Source: an uncultured Eubacteriales bacterium (lineage in GTDB: Bacteria; Bacillota; Clostridia; Christensenellales; CAG-138). From it: 45,337 nucleotides of DNA. The notes below the pieces were generated by a model. That model worked only from the letters and a program-made list of their open reading frames with translations, made no database searches and was not told the origin of the DNA. The position numbers and the translations under genes are program-made. The stretch covers positions 1 through 45,337 of the forward strand of contig URQH01000014.1 of assembly GCA_900549955.1 (NCBI GenBank). The letters run 5' to 3'. Positions 6,310-16,448 of this stretch are shown piece by piece (position 1 is the first letter of the stretch; every line of letters starts with the position of its first letter).

Positions 6310-8271
6310 ATGACGAAGCAGAGACAAGACGCTGCAAAGAAAAACGGATTCAGCCGCATCCCGAGCACGCTTTGGCGTTGGACCAAGCGCATGTTCCTCG
6401 GCGCCAGCAAGGAGCTGACGGACGACGAAAGGTTTGCGGTCGAAAAGATCGAAAGCCCATCCGTCATGGCGACCAAGGCGTTTTTCCGCCGCAAGCTGGC
6501 GGTTGTGGCGTTGTGCGTGCTGGTTGCCCTGTTCCTGTTCGTGTTCATCGGGCCGTACTTTGTGCCGATGGACCTGAACTACACCGATCCGCTGCAGGCG
6601 AACATGGCGCCAAATTATTCGCTCATGTCGGTGCCGGACGGGCTCAAGGACAACATCCGCAGCATCAGCGGGTTTGCCGATTTTACTGTCGGCGTCAGCA
6701 ACGACAACGACTTTTATATCTGGGGCAACGTCAAGAACAATCTGACCGGCGTGGACTACACGGCCTATCCCGAGGAGATCCGGCCCGGGAACGTGGTCGC
6801 TGCCTCCGCCGGCGCAGACCATATCATCGCGATTACGACGGACGGCAAGGTGGTCGGCTGGGGCAACGGCAACAACGGCCAGTACGGGTATCTCAAGAGT
6901 GAGAACGACCCGTATACGCAGATGCCGGACGAGCTGCTCGAGGGCACGATCGACGCGACGCAGGTCCGCCAGCTGCTCTGCGGCTATCAGGCCACGGCGC
7001 TCGTCATGGAGGATGGGCGGCTGTATATGTGGGGCAACAACAACGCCATGCTCAGCCTGCGGGAGTTCGCCACGAACGAGCGGTACAACACCGGCATCCA
7101 GAAGGTCGCCTTCTCCAACTACTATGCCATCCTACTGCGCGAGGACGGCACGGTGACGGGCGGCCAGACGCTCACGTTCAACATGCAGTCTGCCTATTCC
7201 AACAAGGACGGGCAGATCAAAAACCTGCGCACGTATCTGACCGACCGCACGGTGGTGGACATCGCCGCCACAAACAACTGCTACTGCTTTGTCATGGACG
7301 ACGGCAGCCTGCTGGTGTTCGGCGCAGCGGAATACGGCGAGCGGGACATCCCCGCGGCGACCGCGGAGGAGCGCATCGTGGAGATCAACGCCGGCACGCG
7401 GCATTTCGTCGCCGTCGGCGAGAGCGGGCGGATCTACGCCTGGGGCCACAACGACGGCGGCCAGTGCGATGTGGACGGCGAAGAGGGCGCGCTGGTGTAT
7501 ACCGGCGCCAAGCAGACCTATCTCGTGGACGAAGAGGGGAGCCTGATCGACTGCTCCGGCTTCCGCGGCTACCTGATGGGGACCGACAACCGCGGCCGCG
7601 ACATCCTGACCCGCATCATCCACGGCGGCAAGATGACGATGACCATCGGCGCTGTGGCGGTCATCGTATCCACGATCATCGCCATCATCGTCGGCTGCCT
7701 CGCCGGCTATTTTGGCGGCTGGGTGGACATGCTGCTCATGCGCGTGACGGAGATCTTCTCGTCGCTGCCGTTCCTGCCGTTTGCCATGATGCTGTCCTAC
7801 GTCATACGAACGATGCCGATCGATGAGACGACGCGTATCTTCATCATCATGGTCATGCTGGGCTTGCTGAGCTGGACGAGCCTGGCCCGCATGATCCGCG
7901 CACAGGTGCTGGCCGAGCGCGAAAAGGAGTTTGTCATCGCGGCGCAGTCCATGGGCGTACGGGAAGGGCGCATCGCCTTCAAGCACATCCTGCCGAACGT
8001 GATCTCGATCATACTGGTGAACATCACGCTCGACTTTGCCGGCTGCATGCTGACCGAGTCCTCTCTTTCGTACCTGGGCTTTGGCGTGCAACAGCCGCAG
8101 CCGACGTGGGGCAACATGCTCTATGGCGCGAACAATTCCATTGTCATTCAGAACTACTGGTGGCAGTGGGTGTTCCCGGCCATTGCGCTGTCGCTTGCGA
8201 CAATCAGCATCAACATCATCGGCGACACCCTGCGCGACGTTCTTGATCCCAAGAGCAGCCAGGAGAAATGA
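6310..8271 (+). CDS. ABC transporter permease, DppC/OppC type, with an inserted RCC1-like beta-propeller
   Basis: At 653 residues this protein is about twice the usual DppC length. Residues 1-100 are a normal DppC start with one membrane segment (about 63-83). Residues about 420-653 are a normal DppC core: MGTDNRGRDILTRIIHGG, membrane segments, and the EAA loop AAQSMGVREGRIAFKHILPN. Between them, in the loop expected outside the membrane, lie about 310 residues with repeated units of the RCC1 pattern (V-x2-I-x-AG-x2-H-x2-A-x3-DG-x-V-x-x-WG-x-N-x2-GQ). The clearest are residues 167-186 (AGADHIIAITTDGKVVGWGN) and 361-380. I count seven units, near 118, 162, 217, 264, 315, 356 and 397, enough for a closed seven-blade propeller. 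The frame is continuous with no sign of a sequencing fusion, and codon use looks uniform. The insert could be a receptor or lid contacting the binding protein or substrate. Confidence 0.88.
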   Translation: MTKQRQDAAKKNGFSRIPSTLWRWTKRMFLGASKELTDDERFAVEKIESPSVMATKAFFRRKLAVVALCVLVALFLFVFIGPYFVPMDLNYTDPLQANMAPNYSLMSVPDGLKDNIRSISGFADFTVGVSNDNDFYIWGNVKNNLTGVDYTAYPEEIRPGNVVAASAGADHIIAITTDGKVVGWGNGNNGQYGYLKSENDPYTQMPDELLEGTIDATQVRQLLCGYQATALVMEDGRLYMWGNNNAMLSLREFATNERYNTGIQKVAFSNYYAILLREDGTVTGGQTLTFNMQSAYSNKDGQIKNLRTYLTDRTVVDIAATNNCYCFVMDDGSLLVFGAAEYGERDIPAATAEERIVEINAGTRHFVAVGESGRIYAWGHNDGGQCDVDGEEGALVYTGAKQTYLVDEEGSLIDCSGFRGYLMGTDNRGRDILTRIIHGGKMTMTIGAVAVIVSTIIAIIVGCLAGYFGGWVDMLLMRVTEIFSSLPFLPFAMMLSYVIRTMPIDETTRIFIIMVMLGLLSWTSLARMIRAQVLAEREKEFVIAAQSMGVREGRIAFKHILPNVISIILVNITLDFAGCMLTESSLSYLGFGVQQPQPTWGNMLYGANNSIVIQNYWWQWVFPAIALSLATISINIIGDTLRDVLDPKSSQEK

Positions 8272-8288
8272 CGGGTGGAGGTAGAGAA

Positions 8289-9308
<1,020 letters not shown>

Positions 9309-10895
9309 AAAGTATTTTCCTGTGGCCAAGACCCGCTTCTTCCAGAAGGAGCAGCTGTATGTCCGCGCCAATGAGGAGATTACCATAGACATCAAAAGCG
9401 GCGAGACGTTTGGCCTGGTCGGAGAATCGGGCTGCGGCAAGTCCACGCTGGGGCGCACGATCCTCCAACTCTATGACCAGACGGCCGGCAGCACGATGTA
9501 CTACGGCCGCACCCTGGAGGACTTTGCCCCCGCCTATGTGACGGTCACGCTCCAAAAAGCCAACAAGCTGCTCGAGGCCTATCGTAAGCAGCAGGTCAAG
9601 GCCGACGCGGCCGCTGCCGAGGTTGAGAAGGCGGGCGACAAAGCCACGTTTTACCAGCATCAGACGATGAACCTGCTGCAGGCGGAGGCGGAGACCGCCT
9701 TTCATGGCTTGGTCAAGATTCTGGGCGGGTTTGCCGCGCTGGACGACCCGCAGGAGGGCGCCGCCGCGCTGCTCAAGGCGTATGGCACGACGACGCGGCT
9801 GTGCAGGCTGAACGACCGGATGCGGGATCTCGACGCGGAGATCGCGTTTCACGAGGCCGTCGCCAGGGAGCTGGAGGAAGACCCCGCCGCCAAGCGCGCC
9901 GCCGGCAAGATCCGCCGCTCGCTCCGGCGGGCGGAAAAGTTCCGCGCCCGCAGGCGCGCGTTGGAGCCGGAGGCGGCCAGACTGCGCGCGATTCGGCAGG
10001 ACGAGGAGACGGCGGTGGACGCCCTCCGGGCAAAATACGCCGACGACGAGATGTTCCAAAAGTACGAGGCCATGCGCGACACGGGCATCGACCTGAGCCG
10101 TCTGCGCTATACGGAGATGCGCATTTTGCGCAAGGACATCCAGATCATCTTTCAGGACCCGTATTCGTCCCTCAACCCGCGCATGACGGTCGGCCAGATC
10201 ATCGGCGAAGGGTTGACCACGCACAAGTTCTTCAAGAGCCGCGACCCCAAGATGAAGGAGTACATCCTGGGCGTCATGGAGGAATGCGGTCTGCAGGGCT
10301 ACATGCTGCACCGCTATCCGCACCAGTTTTCCGGCGGCCAGCGCCAGCGCATCTGCATCGCCCGCGCGTTGGCGGTCAAGCCCAAGTTCATCGTGTGCGA
10401 CGAGTGCGTGTCTGCGCTCGACGTGTCGATCCAGTCCCAGATCATCAACCTGCTCGAAGAGCTGAAGGAGACGGAGAACCTGACCTACCTGTTCATCTCG
10501 CACGACCTGTCCGTGGTGCGGTACATTTCCAACCGCATCGGCGTGATGTATCTCGGCAACATCGTCGAGCTGGGGACGGCGGAAGAGGTCTTTTCCGACC
10601 CGCGCCACCCGTATACCGTGGCGCTGCTCTCCTCCATCCCGACGACCGAGGCGCAGGAGGACCGCAAGGAGCGGATCATCCTCGAGGGCAACATCCCGAG
10701 CCCCATCCATCCGCCGGAGGGCTGCAAGTTCCACACCCGCTGTTTTATGGCGTGCGAAAAGTGCAAGCGCGTGCCCCCGCCGTATGTCGAGGTCACGCCG
10801 GGGCACTATGTCGCCTGCCATTTCCTGGATCGCAAGATCGATGCCGAGGGCAACTACCTGTTCCAGTGGCAGCCGAACGCGGCCGAGGCGGAGTC

Positions 10896-11096
10896 ATGCT
10901 GATTCGCAGGCTGCGCAAGCTCCGGAAATTCGATCCGGAGCGCGAGCGCGAGCTGCGCGACGGGATCGAGGCGGCGGGGGGCCTGGAGAAGAACGACCTG
11001 AAAGCCATGATCCTCTCCGCTCTGATCGTGATCCTGCCCATTGCGCTGGGCATTCTGCTGTTGTTTGCGTTGGTAGCCTGGCTGTTCCTGTTCTGA
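10896..11096 (+). CDS. Small membrane protein coupled to the ABC operon
   Basis: This 66-residue ORF starts at ATG 10896, overlapping the stop of the ATPase gene (ATGCTGA), so it is likely translated by coupling. The first half is strongly charged (RRLRKLRKFDPERERELRD), while residues about 38-66 are one hydrophobic membrane segment ending at the last residue. No family was recognised. It closes the importer operon and may be an accessory subunit or regulator of the unusual transporter. It could also be a poorly conserved ORF, but the coupling and the charge/hydrophobic layout argue for a real gene. Confidence 0.65.
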   Translation: MLIRRLRKLRKFDPERERELRDGIEAAGGLEKNDLKAMILSALIVILPIALGILLLFALVAWLFLF

Positions 11097-11185
11097 AAAA
11101 GCAGATGCTGCGGGCGCAGCCCGGCCGGCGGCAAACGGCGCGAAGGCGGCCGCGCCATGTGCAGGCAAGGTCCCGACAACAAAAC

Positions 11186-11218
11186 AGGCCCCCGCGCCCG
11201 AATTGGGCGCGGGGGCCT
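11186..11218. terminator. Terminator between the ABC operon and the DUF368 gene
   Basis: Perfect 14-bp G+C-rich arms (AGGCCCCCGCGCCC and its complement) flank a 5-nt loop. On the reverse strand the stem is followed by TGTTTTGTTG, so it is a good rho-independent terminator for the DUF368 gene. On the forward strand there is no T run, but it lies 90 bp after the importer operon and may stop both transcripts. Confidence 0.7.
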
Positions 11219-11293
11219 TGCGATGCTTGTGCGACGGGGAGACTGCCGGCCCGCGGGCGGCGGCCAGAACCGGGCTTGTCTTGCGGGGGCGCC

Positions 11294-12187
11294 TTACTCG
11301 GCCGGCCTTACCCGCTGCCCATACCGGTCCATACCCCAGGCGGCCAGGAAACCGAGTATGGCGCAGACGATGGAGAGCAGCACTTCCGTGGCGTCCTTGA
11401 ACTCCAGCGGCACGATCAGCAGCGTGGAGGCGATGACAATGCCGAGGATGGCGTGATAGGCGATCGTGTGGTGGCGTTCAAACAGGCGGTTGACGAACCG
11501 TGCGCTCAGCAGCGCCGTGCAGAGGATGCCCAGCACCAACGGGATCAGCACGCCCAGGTCAAAGCGCGAGATACCGGCCGTCATCTCCTGATACAGACCC
11601 ATGAAGATCAAGATGGAGGAGGAGCTTAGCCCCGGAACGACGAGGCTCAGTCCCCATATGATGCCGCAGAAGAAGAACCACCAGGCATTGCCTTCGATGT
11701 CGATGCGCACGCCCTGCTGCAGGTACAGCAGGAAACCGAACAGCACGACAAAGCTCAGGAACATGGAGAGGTAGCCGGTCTTGCGGTGGCCATATTTGCC
11801 GGCGTCGCGGTACAGGGAGGGGATCATGCCCACAATCAGGCCGATAAACAGGCTGACGGCAATGGCGGAAGAGACTTCCATCAGCAGGTTGACGAGTCCG
11901 GCCAGCGCAAAGAACCCCACGGCCCAGCCGAGAAGCACGGGGATGAACAGCTTGTAGTAGATGCGGAAGGTCTTGATCGGATGCGCCAGCAGCGCCATCA
12001 TCGGCCGGTAGATACCAAAGAGCACGCAGAGGACGCCGCCGCTGATACCGGGCAGGATGGCGCCTGCGCCGATCAGCGCACCGTGGATGACGCGAAGCAG
12101 CCAGAGACCGACGCCCATGTGGTCATATTTTCCCGGGGCGGCTTCGGAGATGGCGGCAGGGGGAGTCGTCTGTCTTTCCTGTTCCAT
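11294..12187 (-). CDS. DUF368 family membrane protein (undecaprenyl-phosphate translocase candidate)
   Basis: This 297-residue polytopic membrane protein has about eight hydrophobic segments. It shows the two related motifs of DUF368 proteins, GAGAILPGISGGVLCVLFG near the N-terminus and SLVVPGLSSSSILIFMGLY in the second half. Members of this family have been reported to recycle undecaprenyl phosphate across the membrane (PopT type); this is family knowledge, not visible in the sequence. I chose the ATG at 12187 because AGGAGAG precedes it at good distance; the open frame runs further upstream through the promoter. It is monocistronic, facing the ABC operon. Confidence 0.85.
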   Translation of the reverse strand: MEQERQTTPPAAISEAAPGKYDHMGVGLWLLRVIHGALIGAGAILPGISGGVLCVLFGIYRPMMALLAHPIKTFRIYYKLFIPVLLGWAVGFFALAGLVNLLMEVSSAIAVSLFIGLIVGMIPSLYRDAGKYGHRKTGYLSMFLSFVVLFGFLLYLQQGVRIDIEGNAWWFFFCGIIWGLSLVVPGLSSSSILIFMGLYQEMTAGISRFDLGVLIPLVLGILCTALLSARFVNRLFERHHTIAYHAILGIVIASTLLIVPLEFKDATEVLLSIVCAILGFLAAWGMDRYGQRVRPAE

Positions 12188-12219
12188 GTTCTCTCCTGTC
12201 AACGTAAAATTTACCATAG

Positions 12220-12244
12220 ATAGCATGTCCACTATAGCATGTCC
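12220..12244 (-). repeat. Two 11-bp direct repeats overlapping the DUF368 promoter
   Basis: ATAGCATGTCC occurs at 12220-12230 and again at 12234-12244, 14 bp start to start. One copy overlaps the -10 element and spacer, the other the expected transcription start. Such a layout fits an operator for an unknown repressor. Confidence 0.5.
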
Positions 12245-12259
12245 GGCGCCACTTTTCAA
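12231..12259 (-). promoter_or_regulatory. Sigma-A type promoter of the DUF368 gene
   Basis: Read on the reverse strand, TTGAAA (12254-12259) and TATAGT (12231-12236) are separated by 17 bp. Transcription would start near 12224, giving a leader of about 37 nt. Confidence 0.6.
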
Positions 12260-12539
12260 ATGCTCCGGCAAAAATTTACGGCCTTGTCACACGTGCGGTG
12301 GCAAAAGCCTGACGCGGCGTCAATGGCCGGCATGCAGGCAAAGCGTGCTGTGCGGGACATTGGGACAGGGAATGAAAACGGTTACGCACGGAAAGTGTGG
12401 CGGCAAAGCAGATTGTAGAAACGGCGCAGGGCGGACGATCGGACGGACAATGCGCCGGATTTTGGCAGGATAGAGGAAAAACCGGAGCGGCACGCTTCCT
12501 TATCCTACAAAAAGAACAACGCGCATTTTACAGAATCGC

Positions 12540-12568
12540 TGGACAGAATTGATGAAATTAGTTACAAT
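12540..12568 (+). promoter_or_regulatory. Sigma-A type promoter of the molybdenum hydroxylase operon
   Basis: TGGACA (12540-12545) and TACAAT (12563-12568) are separated by 17 bp, each one base from consensus. Transcription would start near 12575, with a leader of about 64 nt before the TTG start. Confidence 0.55.
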
Positions 12569-12638
12569 AACGGTAGCATATCAGGTGAAATGGTAATCAG
12601 GCAACGAAACGATCGCATCGACAAGGAGGGATCTTTCT

Positions 12639-14945
12639 TTGGAACAGCATATCGTTGGCAAGCCGTTACAGCGAACCGACGCATGGGCCAAGGTGACCGG
12701 CCGTGCGGAGTTTGGCGCGGACGTGCATTTGCCGGACATGGTCTACTGCAAGGGCGTGTACACGGAATATGCGCACGCCAAGCTGCTCGCGGTGCATACC
12801 GAAGCGGCGGAACGCGCACCGGGCGTGGTCTGCGTCGTCACGGGCAAGGATATTCCCGGTGCCAAGATGTTTGGCGAGATCTTTGTCGACCAGTATCCGC
12901 TGGTGTGTGACAAGGCCCGCTTCTTTGGCGACGTCATCGCCGTGGTGGCGGCCGAGACGCAGGAGCAGGCCGACGAGGCGGCCAAGCTCGTCACGGCCGA
13001 ATATGAGGTGCTGCCGGTGCTGGGCACGCCGCGCGAGGCCATCGGCAATGAGCAGGTCGTCAATCCCGACTATCCGGACAACGTTTGCGGCAATATCCAC
13101 GCCCTCAAGGGCGATGTGGAAAAGGGCTTTGCCGAGTCGGACGTCGTCATCGAGCGGCATTACAAGACCGGTTTTGTGGAGCATGCCTACATCGAGCCGG
13201 AATCGATCACGGCCATCCCGAGCCGCATGCGCCCGGAGGTGACGGTGCTGGGTTCCCTGCAGGCGCCCTACAACGCCCGCATTTCCATCAGCCGCATGCT
13301 GAACATCCCCATGTCGCAGGTCATCATGCGGCCCAGCGTCGTGGGCGGTTCGTTTGGCGGCAAGATCGAAGGCGCCGAGGCCATTGCGGTGCGCGCCAGC
13401 CTCGTGGCGCTCAAGACCGGCCGCCCGGCCAAGTATACCCTGACGCGGGAGGAGTCCATCCGCGAGACCTACAAGCGCCATCCCATCGAGTTTGACCTGA
13501 AGATCGGCGCCATGAAGGACGGTACGCTCAAGTCCGTGAAGGTCGAGGCGATTGGCGACGCGGGCTGCTACATCAACATGTCCCCGCCGGTCATGTACAA
13601 GACGGCGACGCTCGGGCCGGGGCCGTACCGGTATGACAACCTGGATTACAACGCCACCTGCGTGCTGACCAACAACTCGCACACGGGTTCCATGCGCGGG
13701 TTCGGCACGCCGCAGGCCATCTTTGCGCTCGAAAACACGCTCAACGAGCTGGCCGAGCAGCTGGGCATGTCGCCCACTGAGCTGCGCCGGAAGAACCTGC
13801 TGAAAAACGGCGACACGAGCCCGTGCGGGCACGTGCTCGACTTCCACGAGGTCAGCATCGGCTCCGTCATGGAAAAGGCGGCGGCCGAGCTGGACTTTGA
13901 CCGCAAGTTTGAACAGTATTCTCGTGAAAACAAGGATCCCAACCGCCGGATCCGCCGTGGCGTAGGCATAGCGACGAGCATGCGCGGCGCGAGCATCGGC
14001 GCGGACGGCCTGGATGTCAGCCGCGTGATGATCGAGATTGAAGAGGATGCGAGCGTCAACGTCAACCTGGGCCTGATGGAGATCGGCCAGGGTCTGCGCA
14101 CCTGCCAGGCGCAGATGGCGGCAGACGGCATGGGCGTGCCGTTTGAGCGCATCACGATGAACGAAGTGGACACCTCCAGCTGCCCGACGACGGGCGCGTG
14201 CATCGCGTCCCGCGGCACGTATGTGGGAGGCTGGGCGATCAAGGATGCCTGCGACAAGCTGCACGCCATCATTGCCGAGGCGTTGGAGCGTAAATATGGC
14301 AAGCCTGCGACGGACATCCGCTTTGAGAACGACCGCGTCCGCTTTGCGGATATGGACCTCTCGTTCCCGGAGGCGATTCACGCCTGCTATTCGCAGGGCG
14401 TGACGCCGATTGCGGTCGGCACGTATGTTGCGCCGACTACAGAGTGGAATCACCACACCGGCGAGCCGTTCTACACCTACACTTACTCCTGTCACGCGGC
14501 AGAGGTCGAGGTCGATCTGGATACGGGCCGTGTGGACGTGATCAAGATGGTCGGCTGCCACGATCCGGGCAAGGCGATCAATCCCACCATGGTCAAGGGC
14601 CAGATCTACGGCGGCATGACCATGGCGGCCGGCATGGCGCTGACTGAGGACTTGGGCCACAACCCGAAGACCGGCGTGCTCAAGAACCTGAACTTTGAAA
14701 ACTATCTGCTGCCCACCGTCATGGATGTGCCGGAGAACGTGCCGTTGCTTGACGAGCACTTTGACCCGCGTACCGCCTTTGGCGGCCGCTCTTTGGGCGA
14801 GCCGGCCACGGAGCCGGGGGCGGCGGCGGTCGTCGCGGCGGTCAACCACGCGCTTGGCAAGGCGGGGCTGATTCACGAATTGCCGGCGGACCTGGATCGC
14901 GTGTTCTTTGCCGCGCGCAGCCTGGAAGCGCAGAAGGGGGAGTGA
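12639..14945 (+). CDS. Molybdenum hydroxylase (xanthine dehydrogenase family), molybdopterin-binding large subunit
   Basis: The 768-residue protein carries the molybdenum-pterin site of the xanthine dehydrogenase/aldehyde oxidase family. Visible signatures are GGSFGGK near residue 236, MRGFGTPQ near 353, a glutamine-rich pterin contact segment (EIGQGLRTCQAQMAADG), and the GEP motif near 720, whose glutamate is the family's catalytic base. The start is TTG 12639, placed 8 nt after AAGGAGGG; no better ATG is available at the N-terminal sequence IVGKPLQRTDAWAKVTG that is typical of the family. It heads an operon with the FAD and 2Fe-2S subunits. The substrate (xanthine, another purine, nicotinate or other heterocycle) cannot be decided. 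A gene symbol would imply xanthine, so none is given. Confidence 0.92.
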   Translation: MEQHIVGKPLQRTDAWAKVTGRAEFGADVHLPDMVYCKGVYTEYAHAKLLAVHTEAAERAPGVVCVVTGKDIPGAKMFGEIFVDQYPLVCDKARFFGDVIAVVAAETQEQADEAAKLVTAEYEVLPVLGTPREAIGNEQVVNPDYPDNVCGNIHALKGDVEKGFAESDVVIERHYKTGFVEHAYIEPESITAIPSRMRPEVTVLGSLQAPYNARISISRMLNIPMSQVIMRPSVVGGSFGGKIEGAEAIAVRASLVALKTGRPAKYTLTREESIRETYKRHPIEFDLKIGAMKDGTLKSVKVEAIGDAGCYINMSPPVMYKTATLGPGPYRYDNLDYNATCVLTNNSHTGSMRGFGTPQAIFALENTLNELAEQLGMSPTELRRKNLLKNGDTSPCGHVLDFHEVSIGSVMEKAAAELDFDRKFEQYSRENKDPNRRIRRGVGIATSMRGASIGADGLDVSRVMIEIEEDASVNVNLGLMEIGQGLRTCQAQMAADGMGVPFERITMNEVDTSSCPTTGACIASRGTYVGGWAIKDACDKLHAIIAEALERKYGKPATDIRFENDRVRFADMDLSFPEAIHACYSQGVTPIAVGTYVAPTTEWNHHTGEPFYTYTYSCHAAEVEVDLDTGRVDVIKMVGCHDPGKAINPTMVKGQIYGGMTMAAGMALTEDLGHNPKTGVLKNLNFENYLLPTVMDVPENVPLLDEHFDPRTAFGGRSLGEPATEPGAAAVVAAVNHALGKAGLIHELPADLDRVFFAARSLEAQKGE

Positions 14946-14949
14946 GCAC

Positions 14950-15813
14950 ATGAAGCTGAAACAGTATGTCAAGCCCGCCTCGCTGCAGGAGGCAATTGCG
15001 CTGCTTCGCAGCACGGAAGGCCCGGTCACGCTGCTGGCCGGCGGCACCGACGTGCTGGTCTATGGCCGCGAGGGAGACGACCGCTATGCGGACCACACCG
15101 TAGTGGACATCTATGGCCTGCCGGAGCTTCGGGGCATCGAGGAGACGGAGGACGCGCTCCTCATCGGCGCCGGAACGACCCATTCCGAGATCGAGCAGTC
15201 GCCGCTCGTGCAGCGGTATGCCGACGTGCTGGCCTGCGCCTGCCGTACGGTGGGTTCGCTGCAGATCCGCAATCACGCGACCATCGGCGGCAACATCGGC
15301 AATGCGTCGCCCGCAGCCGATTCGTTTGCGGCGTTGGCGGTGCTGGATGCGGAGCTTGAGATCAACCGCCTGGGCGAGGTGCGGCGCGAGCCGCTGTCCC
15401 AGGTGATCGCCCGTCCGTATCGCACGACGCTGTCGGATCGGGATATCATCACGCGCATCATCGTCAAAAAGCTGCCGGAGGGTACGGTGTGCGACTTTTA
15501 CAAGCTCGCGCGCCGGCGCGCGCTGGCCATTTCGCGCATGACGATCGCCACGGTGCTCCGCACGGACGCCGCCGGCGTCGTGCAGGACTTCCGCATGACG
15601 ATGGGCGCCACGTTCCCGCAGCCCATGATGTTCCCGGACATCAACGCCATGCTCATCGGCAAGCGGCCGGACGACGCGGATATCGCGGCGGTGGCCAAGG
15701 CGCTTTCCGACAAGATCCCCGAGATTGCCGGTATCCGCGCCTCCACGAAGTACAAACAGCCCGTGTGCGAGAAGCTGTGCGCACGCATTCTGCACCAACT
15801 GCTGAAGGGGTGA
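14950..15813 (+). CDS. Molybdenum hydroxylase, FAD-binding subunit
   Basis: This 287-residue medium subunit passes electrons from the iron-sulfur subunit to FAD and an acceptor. The FAD-binding motifs LLAGGTDVLV (about residues 29-38) and TIGGNIGNASPAAD (about 111-124) are clear, and the C-terminal CO-dehydrogenase flavoprotein domain follows. The start ATG 14950 lies 4 nt after the large-subunit stop. The 2Fe-2S subunit begins 7 nt after its end. Confidence 0.92.
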   Translation: MKLKQYVKPASLQEAIALLRSTEGPVTLLAGGTDVLVYGREGDDRYADHTVVDIYGLPELRGIEETEDALLIGAGTTHSEIEQSPLVQRYADVLACACRTVGSLQIRNHATIGGNIGNASPAADSFAALAVLDAELEINRLGEVRREPLSQVIARPYRTTLSDRDIITRIIVKKLPEGTVCDFYKLARRRALAISRMTIATVLRTDAAGVVQDFRMTMGATFPQPMMFPDINAMLIGKRPDDADIAAVAKALSDKIPEIAGIRASTKYKQPVCEKLCARILHQLLKG

Positions 15814-15820
15814 AAACGAG

Positions 15821-16300
15821 ATGGATAAGATACAACTGAACTTCCGGCTCAACGGGAAGGAGTATTCCGTAGAGACGCAGCCCGGCCGGCGCATGCTGGA
15901 TGTGCTGCGCGAGGATCTGCACCTGACGGGCACCAAAGAGGGGTGCGGCGTGGGCGAGTGCGGGGCCTGCACGGTCGTGGTCAACGGCGAGGCGGTCACG
16001 AGCTGCCTGGTGCTGGCCGGACAGATGCAGGGCGCGGACATCATGACGGTGGAAGGGCTGTCCGAGACGGAGATCGGCAGCATCCTGCAGCGCTGCTTTG
16101 TCGAGGGCGACGCGGTGCAGTGCGGTTTCTGCACGCCCGGGTTCCTGATGAGCGCGTACGCGCTGTTGCTCAAGAACCCGCATCCCACGCGCGAGGAGAT
16201 CCGGGAGGCCGTGGCCGGCAACCTGTGCCGCTGCACGGGCTATGTCCCGATCATCAACGCCATTGAGCGCGCGGGGCTGACCATCGTCGGCGAGGCCTGA
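15821..16300 (+). CDS. Molybdenum hydroxylase, 2Fe-2S small subunit
   Basis: This 159-residue protein has two 2Fe-2S domains. A plant-type ferredoxin domain has the motif CGVGECGACTVVVNG, and a helical domain has CGFCTPGF and CRCTGY. Length and motif order match XdhC/CoxS-type subunits. It ends the operon; a long G+C-rich stem-loop follows at 16348-16382. Confidence 0.94.
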   Translation: MDKIQLNFRLNGKEYSVETQPGRRMLDVLREDLHLTGTKEGCGVGECGACTVVVNGEAVTSCLVLAGQMQGADIMTVEGLSETEIGSILQRCFVEGDAVQCGFCTPGFLMSAYALLLKNPHPTREEIREAVAGNLCRCTGYVPIINAIERAGLTIVGEA

Positions 16301-16347
16301 CCGGCGCGCGGATGCGCGGCAGGCAGGGAAATGGAACAGACGTGACA

Positions 16348-16382
16348 AGACCGCCCCGGCCGATTTCCGGCCGGGGCGGTCT
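16348..16382. terminator. Stem-loop between the convergent molybdenum hydroxylase and thioredoxin operons
   Basis: Perfect 14-bp arms (AGACCGCCCCGGCC and its complement) flank a 7-nt loop. It lies between two convergent operons. No clear T run follows in either direction, so it is assigned as terminator by position and stem strength. Confidence 0.55.
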
Positions 16383-16448
16383 CTGCCTGGAAAGGAAGTT
16401 CACAAGTTGCCGGCTTGCCGCGGCCATGCGGCGCGCGGCAGGGGGACG

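Larger units (their letters stand above)
12188..12638. other. Divergent intergenic region between DUF368 and xanthine dehydrogenase-type genes
   Basis: About 450 bp without a convincing gene. The left part carries the reverse promoter and direct repeats of the DUF368 gene (12220-12259). The right part carries the forward promoter of the molybdenum hydroxylase operon (12540-12568). The middle, about 12260-12530, shows nothing I can name. Confidence 0.6.

Noticed and set aside
6310..8271. Permease and RCC1 protein joined by a frameshift or assembly error
   Set aside because: The frame is continuous, the DppC parts on both sides are complete and join at an outside loop, and base composition does not change at the borders.
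12666..15047. Reverse-strand open frame of 793 codons opposite the molybdenum hydroxylase
   Set aside because: It is a shadow of a gene with clear family motifs and has low-complexity, arginine-rich translation.
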